Assembly: GCA_016281555.1 (NCBI GenBank) | Contig: JAEEIV010000066.1 | Location: 1 to 34,260 of the forward strand | Source of the DNA: Lachnospiraceae bacterium | Lineage (GTDB): Bacteria; Bacillota; Clostridia; Lachnospirales; Lachnospiraceae | Reading direction: 5' to 3' | Length of the DNA stretch: 34,260 nt | In this document: piece after piece, positions 8,785-18,099 of the stretch | Layout of the letters: each line of letters begins with the position of its first letter | Numbering within the stretch: the stretch's first letter is position 1 | Translations under genes and position numbers: made by a program | Notes under the pieces: model-generated | Databases searched by the model: none | Seen by the model: the letters and a program-made list of their open reading frames with translations, nothing else | What the model was told of the DNA's origin: nothing

Positions 8785-9717
8785 TCAATCCGCGAACATC
8801 GGCGTCGACAGATACCGGTCTCCCGTGTCCGGGAGAAGCACCACGATGAGTTTTCCTTCGTTTTCGGGCCGTTTCGCAAGCTCGATCGCCGCAAATGCCG
8901 CAGCACCGGAGGAAATTCCCACCAGAATTCCCTCACTCTTCCCGATCGCCTTGCCGGTCGCGAATGCGTCTTCGTTCGCCACGGGAATGATCTCGTCGTA
9001 GATCTTCGTGTTCAGAACTTCCGGAACGAAGCCCGCGCCGATCCCCTGGATCTTGTGCGGTCCCGCCACGCCGGTCGAAAGCACGGCGGAACTTGCCGGT
9101 TCCACGGCGATCACCTTCACATCCGGATTCTTGGACTTTAAGTACTCTCCGACACCGGTCAGTGTGCCGCCAGTACCGACGCCCGCCACGAAGAAATCGA
9201 CCTTCCCGTCGGTGTCTTCCCAGATCTCGGGACCGGTAGCGGCGCGGTGCGCCGCCGGGTTCGCCGGATTGACGAACTGGCCCGGAATGAAACTGCCCGG
9301 GATCTCTTCGGCGAGTTCATTGGCCTTTTCGATCGCGCCCTTCATGCCCTTCGCGCCTTCGGTGAGTACGATCTCCGCGCCGTAGGCCTTGATGAGCTGG
9401 CGCCGCTCCACCGACATCGTGTCCGGCATCGTCAGGATGAGGCGGTAGCCTCTCGCCGCCGCCACGGAAGCAAGGCCGATCCCGGTATTGCCGGAAGTCG
9501 GCTCAATGATCACCGACCCTGCCTTCAGTTTCCCGGACGCCTCCGCGTCGTCGATCATTGCCTTGGCGATCCGGTCCTTGACGGATCCCGCCGGATTGAA
9601 ATACTCGAGCTTGGCGACGAGCCGGGCCTTCAGACCGTACTTCTCTTCGATGTGCTTGAGCTCCAGCAGGGGCGTTTTTCCGATCAGCTGATCGGCAGCA
9701 GTATAGATGTTCGCCAT
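8785..9717 (-). CDS. cysK: Cysteine synthase A (O-acetylserine sulfhydrylase)
   Basis: The PLP enzyme converts O-acetyl-L-serine and sulfide to L-cysteine and acetate in the cytoplasm. At 310 residues it has the normal family length. Lys47 in NPAGSVKDR is the Schiff-base lysine, TSGNTG (74-79) binds the substrate carboxylate, and the GVGTGG loop binds PLP phosphate. The ATG at 9715-9717 follows GGGGGA. It stands alone between two glycosidase genes. A candidate -10 TATAAC lies at 9755-9760 with no convincing -35. The close homologue cystathionine beta-synthase would normally be longer or differ in the substrate loop, so CysK is preferred. Confidence 0.95.
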   Translation of the reverse strand: MANIYTAADQLIGKTPLLELKHIEEKYGLKARLVAKLEYFNPAGSVKDRIAKAMIDDAEASGKLKAGSVIIEPTSGNTGIGLASVAAARGYRLILTMPDTMSVERRQLIKAYGAEIVLTEGAKGMKGAIEKANELAEEIPGSFIPGQFVNPANPAAHRAATGPEIWEDTDGKVDFFVAGVGTGGTLTGVGEYLKSKNPDVKVIAVEPASSAVLSTGVAGPHKIQGIGAGFVPEVLNTKIYDEIIPVANEDAFATGKAIGKSEGILVGISSGAAAFAAIELAKRPENEGKLIVVLLPDTGDRYLSTPMFAD

Positions 9718-9842
9718 GATGAGGTCCCCCGTTTCTCTCCCGTTTTAGTTTATCGTTATACAGTTTGGCTTCTTCAAACAGTTTAACACTTTTTGCGAAA
9801 AAAGGCATCCTCTTTCTAAATCGGTTTCCGTAAATCGCGGGA

Positions 9843-11972
9843 TCACTTCTCGTCTTTCGGAAGTTTCGGGACCTTGATCTTCTTTAAGAAGCAGCCGATG
9901 CCCTTGAACACGTGACCGTTCGTGAGTTCGACAAATCCTTCCGCAAAATTGTACGGCATCCGATTTCCCGCGCACATCGAGAGTGACCTCGCGGAATTGC
10001 TTTCGAGGATCCGCTGCATGAAAACGGCGCTTTTCACCGAATTGTCCCTTTCCGGTCCTTCCGGCTTTTTCTCTGCTTCCCTGGTCTGCTTTCGTGCGAC
10101 CGAGGTCACCGCATGAAAAAGGATCCTCCCGAGGAAGGTCTGCTTCAGGTCGGTAAACCGGGATTCCAGCGTGACCGGGAGGGTCGGCGGAAGTTCCGGT
10201 ACTTCATAGGTGTCAGGGTATTCAGGTTCCGGAGCATCTTCGACTTCGACCGTGACGGTGCCGGTTTCTCCGGGAGCGAGGCTGATCTTTCGGAAGCCTT
10301 TCAGTTCGCCGTCCAGGAAGAGCATTGCCACCTCGGCGCCGGAACGGTCACCCGTATTCGTAACGGTTTTTGTATAAGAATTGCCGTTCTTCGTCCATTC
10401 CGTCTGGGCAAACGAGGTATAACTCAGTCCGTGTCCGAAACGGTAGCGGACCGGGATCCCGTGCTTTTCATAATAACGGTAGCCGATCTCCGTCCCCTCG
10501 GCATAGATTTCCTGAATGCCCTTTCCGAAGGTCTCGTGCGAAGGCACGTCTTCGTACTTAAGCGGCCAGGTCTCGGCCAGCTTGCCGGAAGGGTTCTTCT
10601 CGCCGAACAAAAGCTCCGCCGTCGCGAGCCCGCCGTTCTGTCCGGGAAGGCCCATGTAGAGGATCGCGTTCACCTTGTCGTGGAACGGGACTTCCACTGC
10701 GCTCCCGCCGAAAAGCACGACGACCACTTTCTTTCCGGTTTCGCACATTTCGTCAATGAGCTTCAGATGGCTCTCCGGAAGCCGCATGTTTTCGCGGTCG
10801 CATCCTTCGGATTCATACAGATCGGTGAGCCCCGCGAAGACGAGGATCACGTCGCTCTCCTCCGCGGAAACGCCTGCGATCCCGCGCGCATCGAACGCGT
10901 CTTTCACGGTCGTGACACGGGTCGGCCGGATCATGGAGCTTCCGGCGCCCTGATAACGCATGGTTTCAAAGAGCTCTCCCGCTAGGTGCAGACGGTCCGT
11001 TTCGCGAAGCGGCAGCGTCCCGTCGTTTTTGAGAAGCACCGCGGAACCGGCCGCGATCTCCGAAGCCAGCGCATGATGCGCATCCCAGTCCGCAAACGAC
11101 GGATCTTCCGGTTTCACGAAGCGGTCGATCCAGTTCAGGATGCGGCGGCAGGATAAGTTCAGGTCCTCCATCGGAAGCGATCCGTCCTTCACGGCATCCA
11201 GTATCCATTTCCGGCAGATCAGCGTGTCGCCCGGCATTTCGAGGTCAAGCCCCGCCTTCAGCCCGGCCACGCGGTCCCGGACCGCGCCCCAGTCGCTCAT
11301 CACGACGCCGTCGAATCCCCACGCTTCTCTCAGGATCTCCGTCAATAGCCGGCGGTTTTCGGAACAGAACGTGCCGTTGATCCGGTTGTAGGCGCACATC
11401 AGCGTCGCGGGATGCGAATGCTTCACGATGTATTCAAACGGTTTCATATAGAAGCGGGCGGTTTTCTCGGAAGCGATCGAATCCCCCATGAACCGGTAGT
11501 TCTCGCTGTTGTTCAGCGCAAAATGTTTGACGGAAACGCCGACGCCCTGACTCTGCACGCCGTCCACTTCCGCTGCGCCGAGCACACCCGCGAGAAGCGG
11601 GTCTTCCGAGAAATACTCGAAGTTCCTGCCGCAGAGCGGATTCCGCTTTAAGTTGACGCCGGGACCGAGCAGGGTGTGCACGCCGTAGTAACGGCATTCC
11701 CGGGCAATGGCCTCGCCCATCTTCTTAAGCAATTCCGGATCCCAGCTGCAGGCGGTCGTCGCCGCCGTCGGGAACGACGTCCCAGGCTCGCTCGACGAGG
11801 TGCCGTTGTCACCGCCGCCGATCTGCTTCCTAAGCCCGTGAGGGCCGTCGGATACGCAAAGCGACGGAATGCCGAGCCGCGGGACCGGATTCGTATGCAT
11901 GAAATCCGTTCCGGAAACCAGCGCCGCCTTCTCTTCCACCGTCATCTCTGAAAGTATGCCTTGAACGTCCAA
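9843..11972 (-). CDS. GH3-family beta-glucosidase-like glycoside hydrolase with FnIII-like domain
   Basis: A retaining hydrolase expected to cleave beta-linked glucosides or xylosides from short oligosaccharides. The order is the (beta/alpha)8 domain, the alpha/beta sandwich, an FnIII-like domain (about 530-600), then an extra C-terminal tail of about 80 residues. The nucleophile is Asp227 in GVVMSDWGA; SVKHFALNN and CAYNRINGTFCSEN are family substrate-binding motifs. I place the start at the TTG (11970-11972), which has GGAGGTGG (11977-11984) just upstream and gives the usual N-terminus (M)DVQGILSEMTVEEKAAL, 709 residues. An in-frame ATG at 11997-11999 lacks a ribosome site and sits where transcription would begin. 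No signal peptide is seen. The acid/base lies in a variable region and I did not assign it. Confidence 0.9.
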   Translation of the reverse strand: MDVQGILSEMTVEEKAALVSGTDFMHTNPVPRLGIPSLCVSDGPHGLRKQIGGGDNGTSSSEPGTSFPTAATTACSWDPELLKKMGEAIARECRYYGVHTLLGPGVNLKRNPLCGRNFEYFSEDPLLAGVLGAAEVDGVQSQGVGVSVKHFALNNSENYRFMGDSIASEKTARFYMKPFEYIVKHSHPATLMCAYNRINGTFCSENRRLLTEILREAWGFDGVVMSDWGAVRDRVAGLKAGLDLEMPGDTLICRKWILDAVKDGSLPMEDLNLSCRRILNWIDRFVKPEDPSFADWDAHHALASEIAAGSAVLLKNDGTLPLRETDRLHLAGELFETMRYQGAGSSMIRPTRVTTVKDAFDARGIAGVSAEESDVILVFAGLTDLYESEGCDRENMRLPESHLKLIDEMCETGKKVVVVLFGGSAVEVPFHDKVNAILYMGLPGQNGGLATAELLFGEKNPSGKLAETWPLKYEDVPSHETFGKGIQEIYAEGTEIGYRYYEKHGIPVRYRFGHGLSYTSFAQTEWTKNGNSYTKTVTNTGDRSGAEVAMLFLDGELKGFRKISLAPGETGTVTVEVEDAPEPEYPDTYEVPELPPTLPVTLESRFTDLKQTFLGRILFHAVTSVARKQTREAEKKPEGPERDNSVKSAVFMQRILESNSARSLSMCAGNRMPYNFAEGFVELTNGHVFKGIGCFLKKIKVPKLPKDEK

Positions 11973-12005
11973 GATGCCACCTCCGCTACTTTCTTTCATA
12001 CATTC

Positions 12006-12014
12006 ATCATAGCA
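12006..12014 (-). promoter_or_regulatory. Extended -10 promoter element for the GH3 gene
   Basis: On the minus strand TGCTATGAT is a TGn-extended -10 with TATGAT at 12006-12011. The predicted start of transcription is about 11999, on the upstream ATG, supporting the TTG start at 11972. A second candidate, TGATACATT, lies further upstream near 12026-12034. Confidence 0.4.
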
Positions 12015-12031
12015 AAAAAAGAAGCAAATGT

Positions 12032-12060
12032 ATCACATAATTGTAAGAAAATCGTATAAT
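12032..12060 (+). promoter_or_regulatory. Possible promoter of a small ORF
   Basis: ATCACA (12032-12037) and a perfect TATAAT (12055-12060) are separated by 17 bases. The -35 matches 4 of 6 consensus bases. It lies upstream of a ribosome-site-like AAAGGAG at 12073-12079. Confidence 0.35.
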
Positions 12061-12083
12061 TGCAACCAATTCAAAGGAGTTAT

Positions 12084-12182
12084 TTGTACCGGATCTTTGT
12101 CCACCATTCAGCGCAGCCGCTTGAAGAACGGGAAAGGGACCCGTCGGACGGTACAAAACGCTTGAGACTTTCCGCAGGGTAG
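12084..12182 (+). CDS. Possible 32-residue small protein
   Basis: A TTG (12084-12086) placed 4 bases after AAAGGAG opens a 32-codon frame ending in TAG at 12180-12182, just before the -10 box of the next gene. The product would be charged and hydrophilic, starting MYRIFVHHSAQPLEERERD, with no membrane segment. I do not recognise it. A promoter-like element lies upstream. It could be a small protein, a leader peptide or chance; the main argument is the ordered promoter, ribosome site and start. Confidence 0.25.
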   Translation: MYRIFVHHSAQPLEERERDPSDGTKRLRLSAG

Positions 12183-12190
12183 TATATAAT
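12162..12190 (+). promoter_or_regulatory. Promoter of the membrane protein/ceramidase-like unit
   Basis: TTGAGA (12162-12167) and a perfect TATAAT (12185-12190) are 17 bases apart. Transcription should start near 12197, giving a leader of about 30 bases with AAAAAGGAG. Confidence 0.8.
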
Positions 12191-12228
12191 GAACCTTGCG
12201 AATCTATACAAAAAAGGAGTATATCGCA

Positions 12229-12822
12229 ATGAATGAAAGATTAAAGAGGACCGCGCTCATCGTCACGATCGCCGCCTTTGTGCTGATGGTTTTGTCGATC
12301 ATCGTGGACGTGGTAAAGCCGGAGAACGTAAAGGATCTTTTCGGAGAGAACATGCTCGGCAATGCCTGGCCCCAGGCCGCCATCGGCATCATTGCCCTCG
12401 TCTTCGCCTTCATCTATATCATGAAAAATGCCGTGAAGGAAGCGGCGCCTTTCTATAAAGGCTTTTTCATCGCCTTCCTGCTCATGAATTTCCTGTACGG
12501 GGTATCGCTGTTCATCAGCGCCCATCTGTACGGCGCGCCCGGAGAGATCCCGATCCTCTTTCTCGTCGCCTTCATTTTCTGGCTGATCGGCTCCACCGCC
12601 GTGCTCTATCTCGCCTTCGCGCCGAATCTCGGGAAAAGCCGGTCGCTCACGCTGGCGATCATTGCCGCCGCTGCGTTTCTCGCGCCGGTGTTCGTCTCTT
12701 TGTTCCACGATTTCTACGAAGGCATGCTGTTCAGGAACATTGCGAAGATCCTCATGGTCTTCTTACTTTACCTGCTGATCCTTGCGAAGTATCAGAACAA
12801 GGACACGCGCGACGCGGTCTGA
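12229..12822 (+). CDS. Six-helix membrane protein of unknown function
   Basis: The product has 197 residues and about six hydrophobic segments (roughly 10-32, 49-69, 78-103, 110-136, 142-164 and 170-190) with few charges, so it is an integral membrane protein. I recognise no family motif. The start is the ATG at 12229, 9 bases after AAAAAGGAG; an upstream in-frame ATG at 12196 coincides with the predicted transcription start and is rejected. It is followed after 21 bases by the ceramidase-like gene under the same promoter, so the two are probably co-expressed. It could be a small transporter or a sensor-like membrane protein, but nothing in the sequence decides this. Confidence 0.75.
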   Translation: MNERLKRTALIVTIAAFVLMVLSIIVDVVKPENVKDLFGENMLGNAWPQAAIGIIALVFAFIYIMKNAVKEAAPFYKGFFIAFLLMNFLYGVSLFISAHLYGAPGEIPILFLVAFIFWLIGSTAVLYLAFAPNLGKSRSLTLAIIAAAAFLAPVFVSLFHDFYEGMLFRNIAKILMVFLLYLLILAKYQNKDTRDAV

Positions 12823-12843
12823 CCGGACCGGAAAGGATCTGTC

Positions 12844-14202
12844 ATGGAAAACACCACAGGAAAGTTTCTGGCAGGCTATGCCATCAAGGACATCACCCCG
12901 GACTACCCGGTTCCGCTCGCCGGATTCGGTCAGTCCTGGCTCCGCATGTCGGAGCGGATCTTCGATCACCTGTTCGTGCAATGCGCGGCCTTCGTCGATC
13001 CCGAGGGAGAGGCGCTGCTTCTCTTTACCTACGATAACGTAAAGGTCAATACGAAGTTTTACGAAAGCGCGGCGGACTATTTCGAGGAAAAATACGGCAT
13101 TGACCGCGCGCACTTCCATATCAATGCGTCGCACAGCGAAAGCTCGCCCGACACCTACGTGGACATGGAAAAGTGCCCGGAGATGCGCTCGTACAATGAA
13201 CTCGTGGTCCGCGAGATCATGGCCGCAGGCGACGAAGCGATCCGGAATCTGAAGCCCGCCTCGCTCGAATATGCCACGACGCGCACCTGGAACTTGAACT
13301 TCGTGAAGCACGCGTACCTCGATACCGGCGTCGCGATCGGCGACAATCACGGCAGACCGTCGGACGGCGTGGTCCTGCAGCATCCTTCGAAGGTCGACAA
13401 TGCCATGCTGGCCGTCAAGGTCATCCGGGAAGGGGAACCGGACATCGTGCTCATCAACTGGAGAGCGCACAATCAGTTCACTTCCGGCGGAAAAAAGACC
13501 GACCTCTCGGCGGACTACGTCGGAGCGTTCCGGGATGCGGCGAAGGAAAAGTTCGGCTGCAATCTGATGTTCTTCCAGGGCTGCGCGGGCAACGTCAATC
13601 CCTACAGCTATATCCGCGCCGAAGAGCGCACCCGCGATTACGTGGAGTTCGGCAAGTTCCTGGCGCAGCATCTGAACGACGTTTACGATCATATGACGCC
13701 GATCGAAGCCGGAAAAATCAAGGCGCATCGCTTCATTGTGACCGCGAAGACGAATCACGATGAAGATTACCGGATCGAAGAAGCGCGCCGGATCAGCAAG
13801 CTTTTCAGTGACGGCGTCGACCGGAAGGAATGCCGGGAGGAAGCCATCAGAAGCGGATTCAGTTCGGTATATCATGCCAATTCCATCGTCCGGAATTATT
13901 CGCTCCCGGAAACCATGGACTACCCGCTGTCCGTCTGTTCGATCGGCGACATCGGATTCGCCATGGCGGAATTCGAGATTTTCGACAACCTCGGCGTATT
14001 CGTCCGTGAGAACTCGCCGTTCGCCCAGACCTTCGTCATGGGCTACACCGACCACGCGTCCAGCTACATGCCGAGCGCCTATGCCTACCAATACGGCTGC
14101 TACGAGGCGGAGAACTCGCGGCTCGCCATCGGCTCCGGAGAGCGATGCGCCGCACTGATGCTCGAAAGCCTGATCCGTCTGAAGTATCATTACGGAGAAT
14201 AA
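12844..14202 (+). CDS. Neutral/alkaline ceramidase-like hydrolase with a divergent active site
   Basis: The 452-residue protein resembles the N-terminal catalytic domain of neutral/alkaline non-lysosomal ceramidases, zinc amidases of N-acylsphingosine. Visible family landmarks are an early GxxxxDITP-type segment (11-20), NASHSESSPD (94-103) at the position of the metal-binding His region, NWRAHNQF (His209), LSADYVG (221-227) and QGCAGNVNPY (245-254). Two catalytic features differ: the HxH-type pair is reduced to HSE, and the Ser expected in the GDVSPN-type motif is Asn. There is no signal peptide and no C-terminal Ig-like domain. The substrate is therefore unlikely to be ordinary ceramide and may be another amide or ester. 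The start has GAAAGGA upstream, and the gene ends in a terminator. Confidence 0.75.
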   Translation: MENTTGKFLAGYAIKDITPDYPVPLAGFGQSWLRMSERIFDHLFVQCAAFVDPEGEALLLFTYDNVKVNTKFYESAADYFEEKYGIDRAHFHINASHSESSPDTYVDMEKCPEMRSYNELVVREIMAAGDEAIRNLKPASLEYATTRTWNLNFVKHAYLDTGVAIGDNHGRPSDGVVLQHPSKVDNAMLAVKVIREGEPDIVLINWRAHNQFTSGGKKTDLSADYVGAFRDAAKEKFGCNLMFFQGCAGNVNPYSYIRAEERTRDYVEFGKFLAQHLNDVYDHMTPIEAGKIKAHRFIVTAKTNHDEDYRIEEARRISKLFSDGVDRKECREEAIRSGFSSVYHANSIVRNYSLPETMDYPLSVCSIGDIGFAMAEFEIFDNLGVFVRENSPFAQTFVMGYTDHASSYMPSAYAYQYGCYEAENSRLAIGSGERCAALMLESLIRLKYHYGE

Positions 14203-14221
14203 AAAGCGGATGCCAAAAGAG

Positions 14222-14250
14222 AACGCCCTGCCAAACGGCAGGGCGTTTTT
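14222..14250 (+). terminator. Terminator after the ceramidase-like gene
   Basis: AACGCCCTGCC (14222-14232) pairs with GGCAGGGCGTT (14237-14247) around AAAC, followed by a T-run to 14250. The opposite strand has a weaker T-rich stretch and may also terminate the convergent AraC gene. Confidence 0.9.
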
Positions 14251-14270
14251 CTTATCTTCCGGATCCCGGC

Positions 14271-15077
14271 TTACAGGAGATACTCGCCTTTCTTCCTCCC
14301 ACCCGTGATCGTCTTCACGTACTGCAGGGGCGACAGACCGGTGTGCGCCTTGAACGTCCGTGAAAAATGATGGATCGACGCATAGCCGACGGCGGACGCG
14401 ACCTCGGTCACGTTCACGTCTTCATTGGTCAGCAGCATCTTCGCCTTCTCGATCCGGGCGCGGTTCAAATCCGCCATCGGCGAGATCCCGAAGAAATCCG
14501 TGTAATACTTGTAGAACTGACTGCGCTTTAAGGAAACCATTTCCGGCATGTTCGTCGACGCCCACTCTTTCTCGCAATTCGAAAGCATCATGTAGCGCGC
14601 CTGGCAGAACAAACTGTACATCGTCGTATTGTTCGTTTCCTCCACCATCCGCTTGTGGATCTCGCGGGAAAGACGGACGAACAGGTTCCGAAGCAGGGAA
14701 TCCATTTCGTACTCAAAGAGGAAATCGCGGGTATTGAATTCCGTGTTGATCTCCTTAATGTACTGGTTCACAAGCCCTTCTTCCTCCGGATAAAAGACCT
14801 CCATTAACGGCAGACGGAAGCTGTCCACCTCTTCTTTTCTCGCGGAGAAATGAACGTAACTCACCTTGAACTCCCGGAGCGCGCTGAAATCCTGCTCCTT
14901 TCCGGGCTCGAACAGCATGACGCCGCCCGGCATTGCGACGGCAATGTCATTGTCCCTCGTGATGTGCATCGGCGTCAGGAAATAGGCGAGAAGATAATCT
15001 CCGCTGCCCTGCGGCCTGTGGATCCGCGCGTAATGCTCGCCTTCCGTTTCGTATCCGACGTAATTTACCTTCATCAT
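14271..15077 (-). CDS. AraC-family transcriptional regulator
   Basis: A 268-residue DNA-binding regulator. The C-terminal 100 residues hold the two helix-turn-helix units of the AraC/XylS family, with the signature ending [20 protein letters not shown] and then [10 protein letters not shown]. The N-terminal half is a cupin-like sensing domain of the type that often binds sugars or other small ligands (for example [11 protein letters not shown]). The ATG overlaps the TGA of the FAD oxidoreductase gene by four bases, so translation is coupled and the regulator is the last gene of that unit. It probably controls this unit or nearby carbohydrate genes. The ligand is unknown. Confidence 0.92.
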   Translation of the reverse strand: MMKVNYVGYETEGEHYARIHRPQGSGDYLLAYFLTPMHITRDNDIAVAMPGGVMLFEPGKEQDFSALREFKVSYVHFSARKEEVDSFRLPLMEVFYPEEEGLVNQYIKEINTEFNTRDFLFEYEMDSLLRNLFVRLSREIHKRMVEETNNTTMYSLFCQARYMMLSNCEKEWASTNMPEMVSLKRSQFYKYYTDFFGISPMADLNRARIEKAKMLLTNEDVNVTEVASAVGYASIHHFSRTFKAHTGLSPLQYVKTITGGRKKGEYLL

Positions 15078-16654
15078 GGCCTTTTTCCTCCGCTTTCCTT
15101 CTCGCTCTTTTCTTCGTGGTATTCCTTCTCCGTATTGACGTTCCAGACGTTGTCCTTCTCCGTTTTTCCGGACAAGATGTTCTTCACGGCTTCAAACGCC
15201 GTGCACATGCTGTGGTCAATGTTATTGTAGCGGTGCTGACCGTTCCGGCCGACCGGGAACAGGTTCGGGATCGTGTCGAGATACGCGCGGAGCTTGTCCA
15301 TCTCCTCGTACGTGTCGAAGTATGCGGGATAGGCCTTTTTCACGCGCTCGACGTGGCTGTCAATGACCTCGCCCGGATCTTCGATGAGTCCGATCTTCGT
15401 CATCTCGCCGATCGCCATCTTTGCGAATTCTTCGTCGCTCATGGACCACATTTCGTCGCCTTCATTGCAGAAGTATTCGAGCCCGACGAAAACGGAATGT
15501 TCCGGATCCTTCACCATGTAGGGCGACCAGTTGTTGAAGATCTGGAAGCGTCCCATCTTCACGCTCCGGTCGTGCACGTAAACCCAGTCGTCCGGCACGA
15601 TGCCGCCGAGCGTCGGGATCTTCGTCCGGTTCTGCAGTCTGATCGTCGGCACGAGCACGCCTGCAGTCATGTAGTCCCGGTACGGCAGCCCTTCCGCGAT
15701 CCGTTTTTCCTCTTCCGGCACGTCGTTCATTCCGGCAATGAGATCCTTCACCGGCATGGATGAGATCACGAAATCGCCGTCCATCCGTTCTTCGATCCCG
15801 TCCTTTTCATAGACGACGCCCGTAATGCGCTGCTCTGCATCTTTCCGGATGCCGGTGACGCGCGCATTTTTCAGGATCGTTCCGCCCATCTTTTCGACTT
15901 CCGCCGCAGTGAGTTCCCATAGTTCGCCCGGTCCGAGCTTCGGATAAGCGAATTCCTCGATGAGTGAAGTCTCCACCTTTCTGTTCTTCTTGTGGAAGAT
16001 CTTTCCGAACACGTCCTTTAAGACCGCGCGGATCGACAGGCCTTTCACTCGCTGCGCGCCCCACTCAGGCGAGATCTCGGACGGATGGCGCCCCCAGAGA
16101 TTCTCGGTGTAATGCTCGAAAAACATCGAGTACAGCTTCTTTCCGAAGCGGTTGATGTAGAAATCTTCGAGTGACTTTTCCTTCCGCTTGAACACGGCGC
16201 TCTTCAGATAACTGAAACCGACGGCGATCGTCGTGCCGAAGCCCATGCTCCGGATCGTTTCCCATTTTAACGAGATCGGATAGTCAAAGAATTTGTTGTT
16301 GAAAAAGATGCGGGACAGACGGTTTCTCCGGAGCATGACGCGGTCCGTCTTTTCCGGATCCGGGCCGCCCTCCTTCACCGTGGCGGTCCGCCCGAGCACG
16401 ACGTCGTCGTACGGCAATGCGCCCTGCGTCGGAAGCATCTTCTCCCACCACTCATTGACCTCAGGCACCTTCGAAAAGAAACGGTGCCCGCCCATGTCCA
16501 TGCGGTTGCCCTTGTAATTCACCGTCCGCGAAATGCCGCCGAACACGCCGCTTTCCTCGAACACCGTCACTTCGTACTCGTTCGAGCGGCTTAAGAGCTC
16601 GTATGCGGCGGTCAGGCCCGCAGGGCCGGCGCCGATGATCAGTACTTTTTTCAT
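15074..16654 (-). CDS. FAD-dependent oxidoreductase of the amine oxidase/protoporphyrinogen oxidase-like superfamily
   Basis: A 526-residue flavoprotein. GAGPAG (8-13) in an N-terminal Rossmann fold binds FAD, GGISRTV and MDMGGHRFF follow as in the NAD(P)-binding-8/amine oxidase family, and a C-terminal [15 protein letters not shown] segment closes the FAD site. It carries the [19 protein letters not shown] segment of a subgroup often annotated loosely as protoporphyrinogen oxidase or UDP-galactopyranose mutase-like and often found near membrane glycosyltransferases. No heme genes are present here, so a role in cell-surface glycan or lipid-linked sugar modification is more likely, by inference. 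The start is the ATG at 16654, with AAAGGA five bases away; an in-frame ATG at 16678 lacks a ribosome site. It lies 26 bases after the membrane protein gene. Confidence 0.85.
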   Translation of the reverse strand: MKKVLIIGAGPAGLTAAYELLSRSNEYEVTVFEESGVFGGISRTVNYKGNRMDMGGHRFFSKVPEVNEWWEKMLPTQGALPYDDVVLGRTATVKEGGPDPEKTDRVMLRRNRLSRIFFNNKFFDYPISLKWETIRSMGFGTTIAVGFSYLKSAVFKRKEKSLEDFYINRFGKKLYSMFFEHYTENLWGRHPSEISPEWGAQRVKGLSIRAVLKDVFGKIFHKKNRKVETSLIEEFAYPKLGPGELWELTAAEVEKMGGTILKNARVTGIRKDAEQRITGVVYEKDGIEERMDGDFVISSMPVKDLIAGMNDVPEEEKRIAEGLPYRDYMTAGVLVPTIRLQNRTKIPTLGGIVPDDWVYVHDRSVKMGRFQIFNNWSPYMVKDPEHSVFVGLEYFCNEGDEMWSMSDEEFAKMAIGEMTKIGLIEDPGEVIDSHVERVKKAYPAYFDTYEEMDKLRAYLDTIPNLFPVGRNGQHRYNNIDHSMCTAFEAVKNILSGKTEKDNVWNVNTEKEYHEEKSEKESGGKRP

Positions 16655-16680
16655 TTCATTCCTTTCTGAAATCACCATCG

Positions 16681-18030
16681 TTATTTCGGCAGGATCACGG
16701 ACGCGTAATTCGCGTCATAGGGACAGAAAAACAATGCGACCGCCAGACATACGCAGGCGACGGCCAATGCCCCGAGGACCACGTAATACACGGCCCGGTT
16801 TTTCAAGGACCTGCCGAAAAAGCCGGCGGAGACGAAGGCCGCCAGGCCGAAGATCCAATAAAAGTCCATCCGGTAGCGCGGAAGGAACACCGGACTGCCC
16901 GAGATGTCGACCGCGAGGATGAGGAACGGCGTGACGAGCAGGACCAGGAAGATTGCGAAGCATTCCTTCCAGATGAGTTTCATTGCCCTCGGATTCACGA
17001 GCGTCGCAATCGGAAGCAGCAGGATCGGGAAGGTCACGAACGCGCCGAACTGCACGAGACTCTTCGCGTTTTTCAGATTCAGCAGATAATAATCCAGCCC
17101 TTTTTTGATGAACGATGTCGTCAGCTTCACGCCCTTGCTGACGTCGGCGATGGTCAGCTGATAGGACTGTCCGAATTCGAGCACGTTGCCGAACCGCGCG
17201 TAGTTGTAATACATAAGCAGCCCGCCGATGAGGAAATACGGCAATGCGGCGAGACAAAACTTGCCGAGCAGCTTCAGGCTGAATTTCCGCTTCCTGAGGA
17301 AATCGACGAGCATCGGAAGAACGAGGACGTTCGCAAGCGCGACCGGCGGACGGCAGCCGAAGGAAAGGGCGCCGAACAGCGCGCCGAAACCCGCATAAAG
17401 GATCGCTTTGTTTTCGTTTTCCGTCGCATAGACGGCCTTGAAAAAGAAGAAGAGACTCCAGATCTCCATCGCGAGACCGGACGTGATCGCGGTGCAGTAG
17501 AGCGCCGGCGCCGACGAGGCGTACCAGACGCTTGCGAGGGAAAGCGCTGCGGCGAGGCCGAGCGTCATGCCAAACGAGAAGTCTTTAAAGAAGCGTTTTC
17601 GAAGAAGCAGGAATAAGGCGAATAATCCGGCGATGAAGACGGCCGCGAAGACCGCGGTGGCAATGAACGTCGTGAGATCCGCCCCCGTGACGGCGCGGAA
17701 CGGCAGGAATAAAAGGAAAACCGGCACGACGCCGAAGTACATGTAGTATTTGCCGTTATAGAAGGCGTGATCCCAGTGATAGGATGCTCCGGCTTTCTTC
17801 CGGGCCTCAGGATCGTAGGGGTTTTCGAGTGCAAGAAGTTTGGGGTCGACCTCGCCGTAATCAAGGTCTAAGTGTCCCTCGAGAAACGCGCGGGCCGTGA
17901 CTTCATACTGGTTTCGGTGGCCCGGCTTCTCTCCGTTCCATGCCGGCGCAAGCCCCATCGGCAGCACGGCGATGAGGATCGTCAATGCTGCTGCGATCAC
18001 GGCGGTCAGTTTTTGCATTCCGGCTTTCAA
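16681..18030 (-). CDS. Multispanning membrane protein resembling GT-C glycosyltransferases
   Basis: The 449-residue protein has about ten to eleven hydrophobic segments. A first membrane helix (about 8-28) is followed by a long loop with [16 protein letters not shown] (37-52) and [17 protein letters not shown] (84-100), acidic residues and aromatic pairs before the next helix. That loop is typical of dolichol/polyprenyl-phosphate-sugar-dependent GT-C-like proteins, whose catalytic acids sit in the first extracellular loop. It probably transfers a sugar to a lipid or surface polymer. The best start is the TTG at 18030, 7 bases after GAGGGAG; the ATG at 18018 has no comparable site. It is first in a unit with the FAD oxidoreductase and AraC genes and has its own strong promoter. 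The enzymatic role is inferred. Confidence 0.7.
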   Translation of the reverse strand: MKAGMQKLTAVIAAALTILIAVLPMGLAPAWNGEKPGHRNQYEVTARAFLEGHLDLDYGEVDPKLLALENPYDPEARKKAGASYHWDHAFYNGKYYMYFGVVPVFLLFLPFRAVTGADLTTFIATAVFAAVFIAGLFALFLLLRKRFFKDFSFGMTLGLAAALSLASVWYASSAPALYCTAITSGLAMEIWSLFFFFKAVYATENENKAILYAGFGALFGALSFGCRPPVALANVLVLPMLVDFLRKRKFSLKLLGKFCLAALPYFLIGGLLMYYNYARFGNVLEFGQSYQLTIADVSKGVKLTTSFIKKGLDYYLLNLKNAKSLVQFGAFVTFPILLLPIATLVNPRAMKLIWKECFAIFLVLLVTPFLILAVDISGSPVFLPRYRMDFYWIFGLAAFVSAGFFGRSLKNRAVYYVVLGALAVACVCLAVALFFCPYDANYASVILPK

Positions 18031-18099
18031 AAATCGGCTCCCTCACGTGAATTTGGCTTCGCTTTCAGTGGAAAAAAAGACAAAAATCTCTCCGCTGTC

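Noticed and set aside
12763..14190. Long minus-strand open frame opposite the ceramidase-like gene
   Set aside because: It is an antisense shadow in GC-rich coding DNA: no ribosome site, unlikely residue composition (Arg/Val/Asp-rich) and full overlap with a recognisable gene.
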